From DATJIG01 sp050260515 (GTDB lineage: Bacteria; Pseudomonadota; Alphaproteobacteria; SMXQ01), in the NCBI GenBank assembly GCA_050260515.1, contig JBLNCI010000003.1:1-23156 (forward strand): a DNA stretch of 23,156 bases. The letters are read 5' to 3'. Each line of letters begins with the position of its first letter. Within the stretch, counting starts at the first letter, position 1. Below are positions 22,742 to 23,156 of this stretch, in pieces. Below the pieces are notes generated by a model that ran no database searches, was not told the DNA's origin, and saw only the letters and a program-made list of their open reading frames with translations. The translations under genes were made by a program, and so were the position numbers.

Positions 22742-22766
22742 AACGTCGGGTTTTCCGGAACGTTCC
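22742..22766 (-). promoter_or_regulatory. EcfG promoter for the ferritin-like gene
   Basis: Minus strand: GGAAC (22766-22762), 16 bases, CGTT (22745-22742), a perfect match. Its -35 lies in a 12-base palindrome, CGGAACGTTCCG (22756-22767). The predicted start is near 22735. Confidence 0.8.
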
Positions 22767-22782
22767 GCGCCCACACCGGCGC

Positions 22783-22807
22783 GGAACCTCGCTCGCTTCG
22801 GTCCGTT
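22783..22807 (+). promoter_or_regulatory. EcfG promoter for the 80-residue hydrophilic gene
   Basis: GGAAC (22783-22787), 16 bases, CGTT (22804-22807), a perfect match. The predicted start near 22814 leaves a leader of about 32 bases. It is divergent from the ferritin-like gene promoter, with the two -35 elements 16 bases apart. Confidence 0.87.
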
Positions 22808-22845
22808 GGTTCGCAGGACACCCCAGCAGGGCAAGGAGTGAAGCC

Positions 22846-23088
22846 ATGGACAAATCGCAACGCGACGTGAAGGGCCAGGAGAAGCAGCAATCGGGGACCG
22901 CCTCCCACGCCAACGAGGGCGAGGGCAGCCGCAGCGCGGCGCGCGACTACAACCAGCGCACCGAGAAATTCATCAAGTCCGGCAAGGTCGACGAGAGCGC
23001 CAAGCAGGCGGAGAAGGCCGTCGAAGGGCAGGAGGGGAAGGAACTCGCCGAGGCCGAGAAGATCGGCCGCAGCCACGCCAAGCACTGA
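22846..23088 (+). CDS. small hydrophilic stress protein
   Basis: This 80-residue, very polar protein has a Gln/Lys/Ser-rich head followed by a helical part, RDYNQRTEKFIKSGKVDESA, then EKAVEGQEGKELAEAEKIGR. There is no hydrophobic segment. Similar short proteins ending in a GRSHA-like motif are common, unnamed stress-linked proteins in proteobacteria; the function is unknown. AAGGAG lies eight bases before the ATG. A perfect EcfG promoter is located 39 bases upstream. I take it as a genuine general-stress gene, perhaps a protectant. Confidence 0.8.
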   Translation: MDKSQRDVKGQEKQQSGTASHANEGEGSRSAARDYNQRTEKFIKSGKVDESAKQAEKAVEGQEGKELAEAEKIGRSHAKH

Positions 23089-23129
23089 CCTCGCGAGCCG
23101 CCGGTCTCGGCGGACAGCCACCCACTACA

Positions 23130-23156
23130 CCCCCACAAAGACCCCCACAAAGACCC
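23130..23156. repeat. tandem repeat CCCCCACAAAGA at the window end
   Basis: Two complete 12-base units (23130-23141 and 23142-23153) and the first three bases of a third reach the last base of the window. The array may continue outside it. Confidence 0.8.

Noticed and set aside
22582..23121. Upstream extension of the ferritin-like frame
   Set aside because: It crosses two perfect EcfG promoters and lies antisense to a supported small gene; the ATG at 22581 has a good ribosome site and the family start.

Overview
The window is GC-rich DNA, gene-dense on both strands, and looks like a chromosomal segment of an alphaproteobacterium. The main reason is a complete set of the general stress response parts known only from that class: an EcfG-type sigma factor (14901-15503), a PhyR-type response regulator with a sigma-like domain fused to a receiver (9276-10061), and a small anti-sigma protein with a NepR-like tail (14325-14558). 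I cannot name a genus. There is no rRNA, tRNA, CRISPR array, phage or insertion sequence that I can see.

Layout. 1-2535: a leader with a hairpin, an MFS transporter, a DUF1614 membrane protein and a ChaB-like protein. 2542-6098: a D-lactate-dehydrogenase-like gene and a phosphoenolpyruvate synthase diverge from a short region holding an FNR/FixK-type box. 6160-9234: a DUF1080 protein, a DUF2231 membrane protein, a UdgX-type uracil-DNA glycosylase, a very acidic low-complexity protein, a 51-residue DUF3309 membrane protein and a CBS-pair protein. 9276-14207: phyR, then (reading leftwards from 14207) a proline-rich protein, ku and ligD, the two-component bacterial NHEJ system. 14325-15714: the anti-sigma protein, divergent from the sigma factor, plus a small disordered protein. 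15835-18031: a DUF4142 periplasmic protein, an SDR oxidoreductase and an ABM-fold monooxygenase. 18051-18817: a glycine-zipper stress protein and a CsbD protein. 18978-20857: a TctC-type binding protein, a cupin and a small membrane protein. 20864-23088: a UDP-glucuronate-decarboxylase-like epimerase, a ferritin-like protein and a small hydrophilic stress protein.

The main result is regulatory. Eight perfect matches to the EcfG promoter (GGAAC, 16 or 17 bases, CGTT) lie in this 23 kb, each upstream of and oriented toward a gene: DUF2231, DUF3309/acidic protein, CBS protein, proline-rich/ku/ligD, the anti-sigma gene, CsbD/glycine-zipper protein, the ferritin-like gene and the 80-residue hydrophilic protein. 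Three more sites with GGTT in place of CGTT precede the DUF1080, udgX and DUF4142 genes. By hand estimate, well under one perfect site is expected by chance. The window therefore reads as a general-stress-response island in which regulators and effectors sit together: DNA end joining, damaged-base recognition, iron/oxidative protection, envelope and disordered protectant-like proteins. The anti-sigma gene has a perfect EcfG site but the sigma gene does not, which suggests negative feedback. PhyR lacks the usual receiver lysine.

The ldh/ppsA pair appears to belong to a separate, oxygen-responsive circuit. All functions are inferred from reading the sequence; no database search was run.
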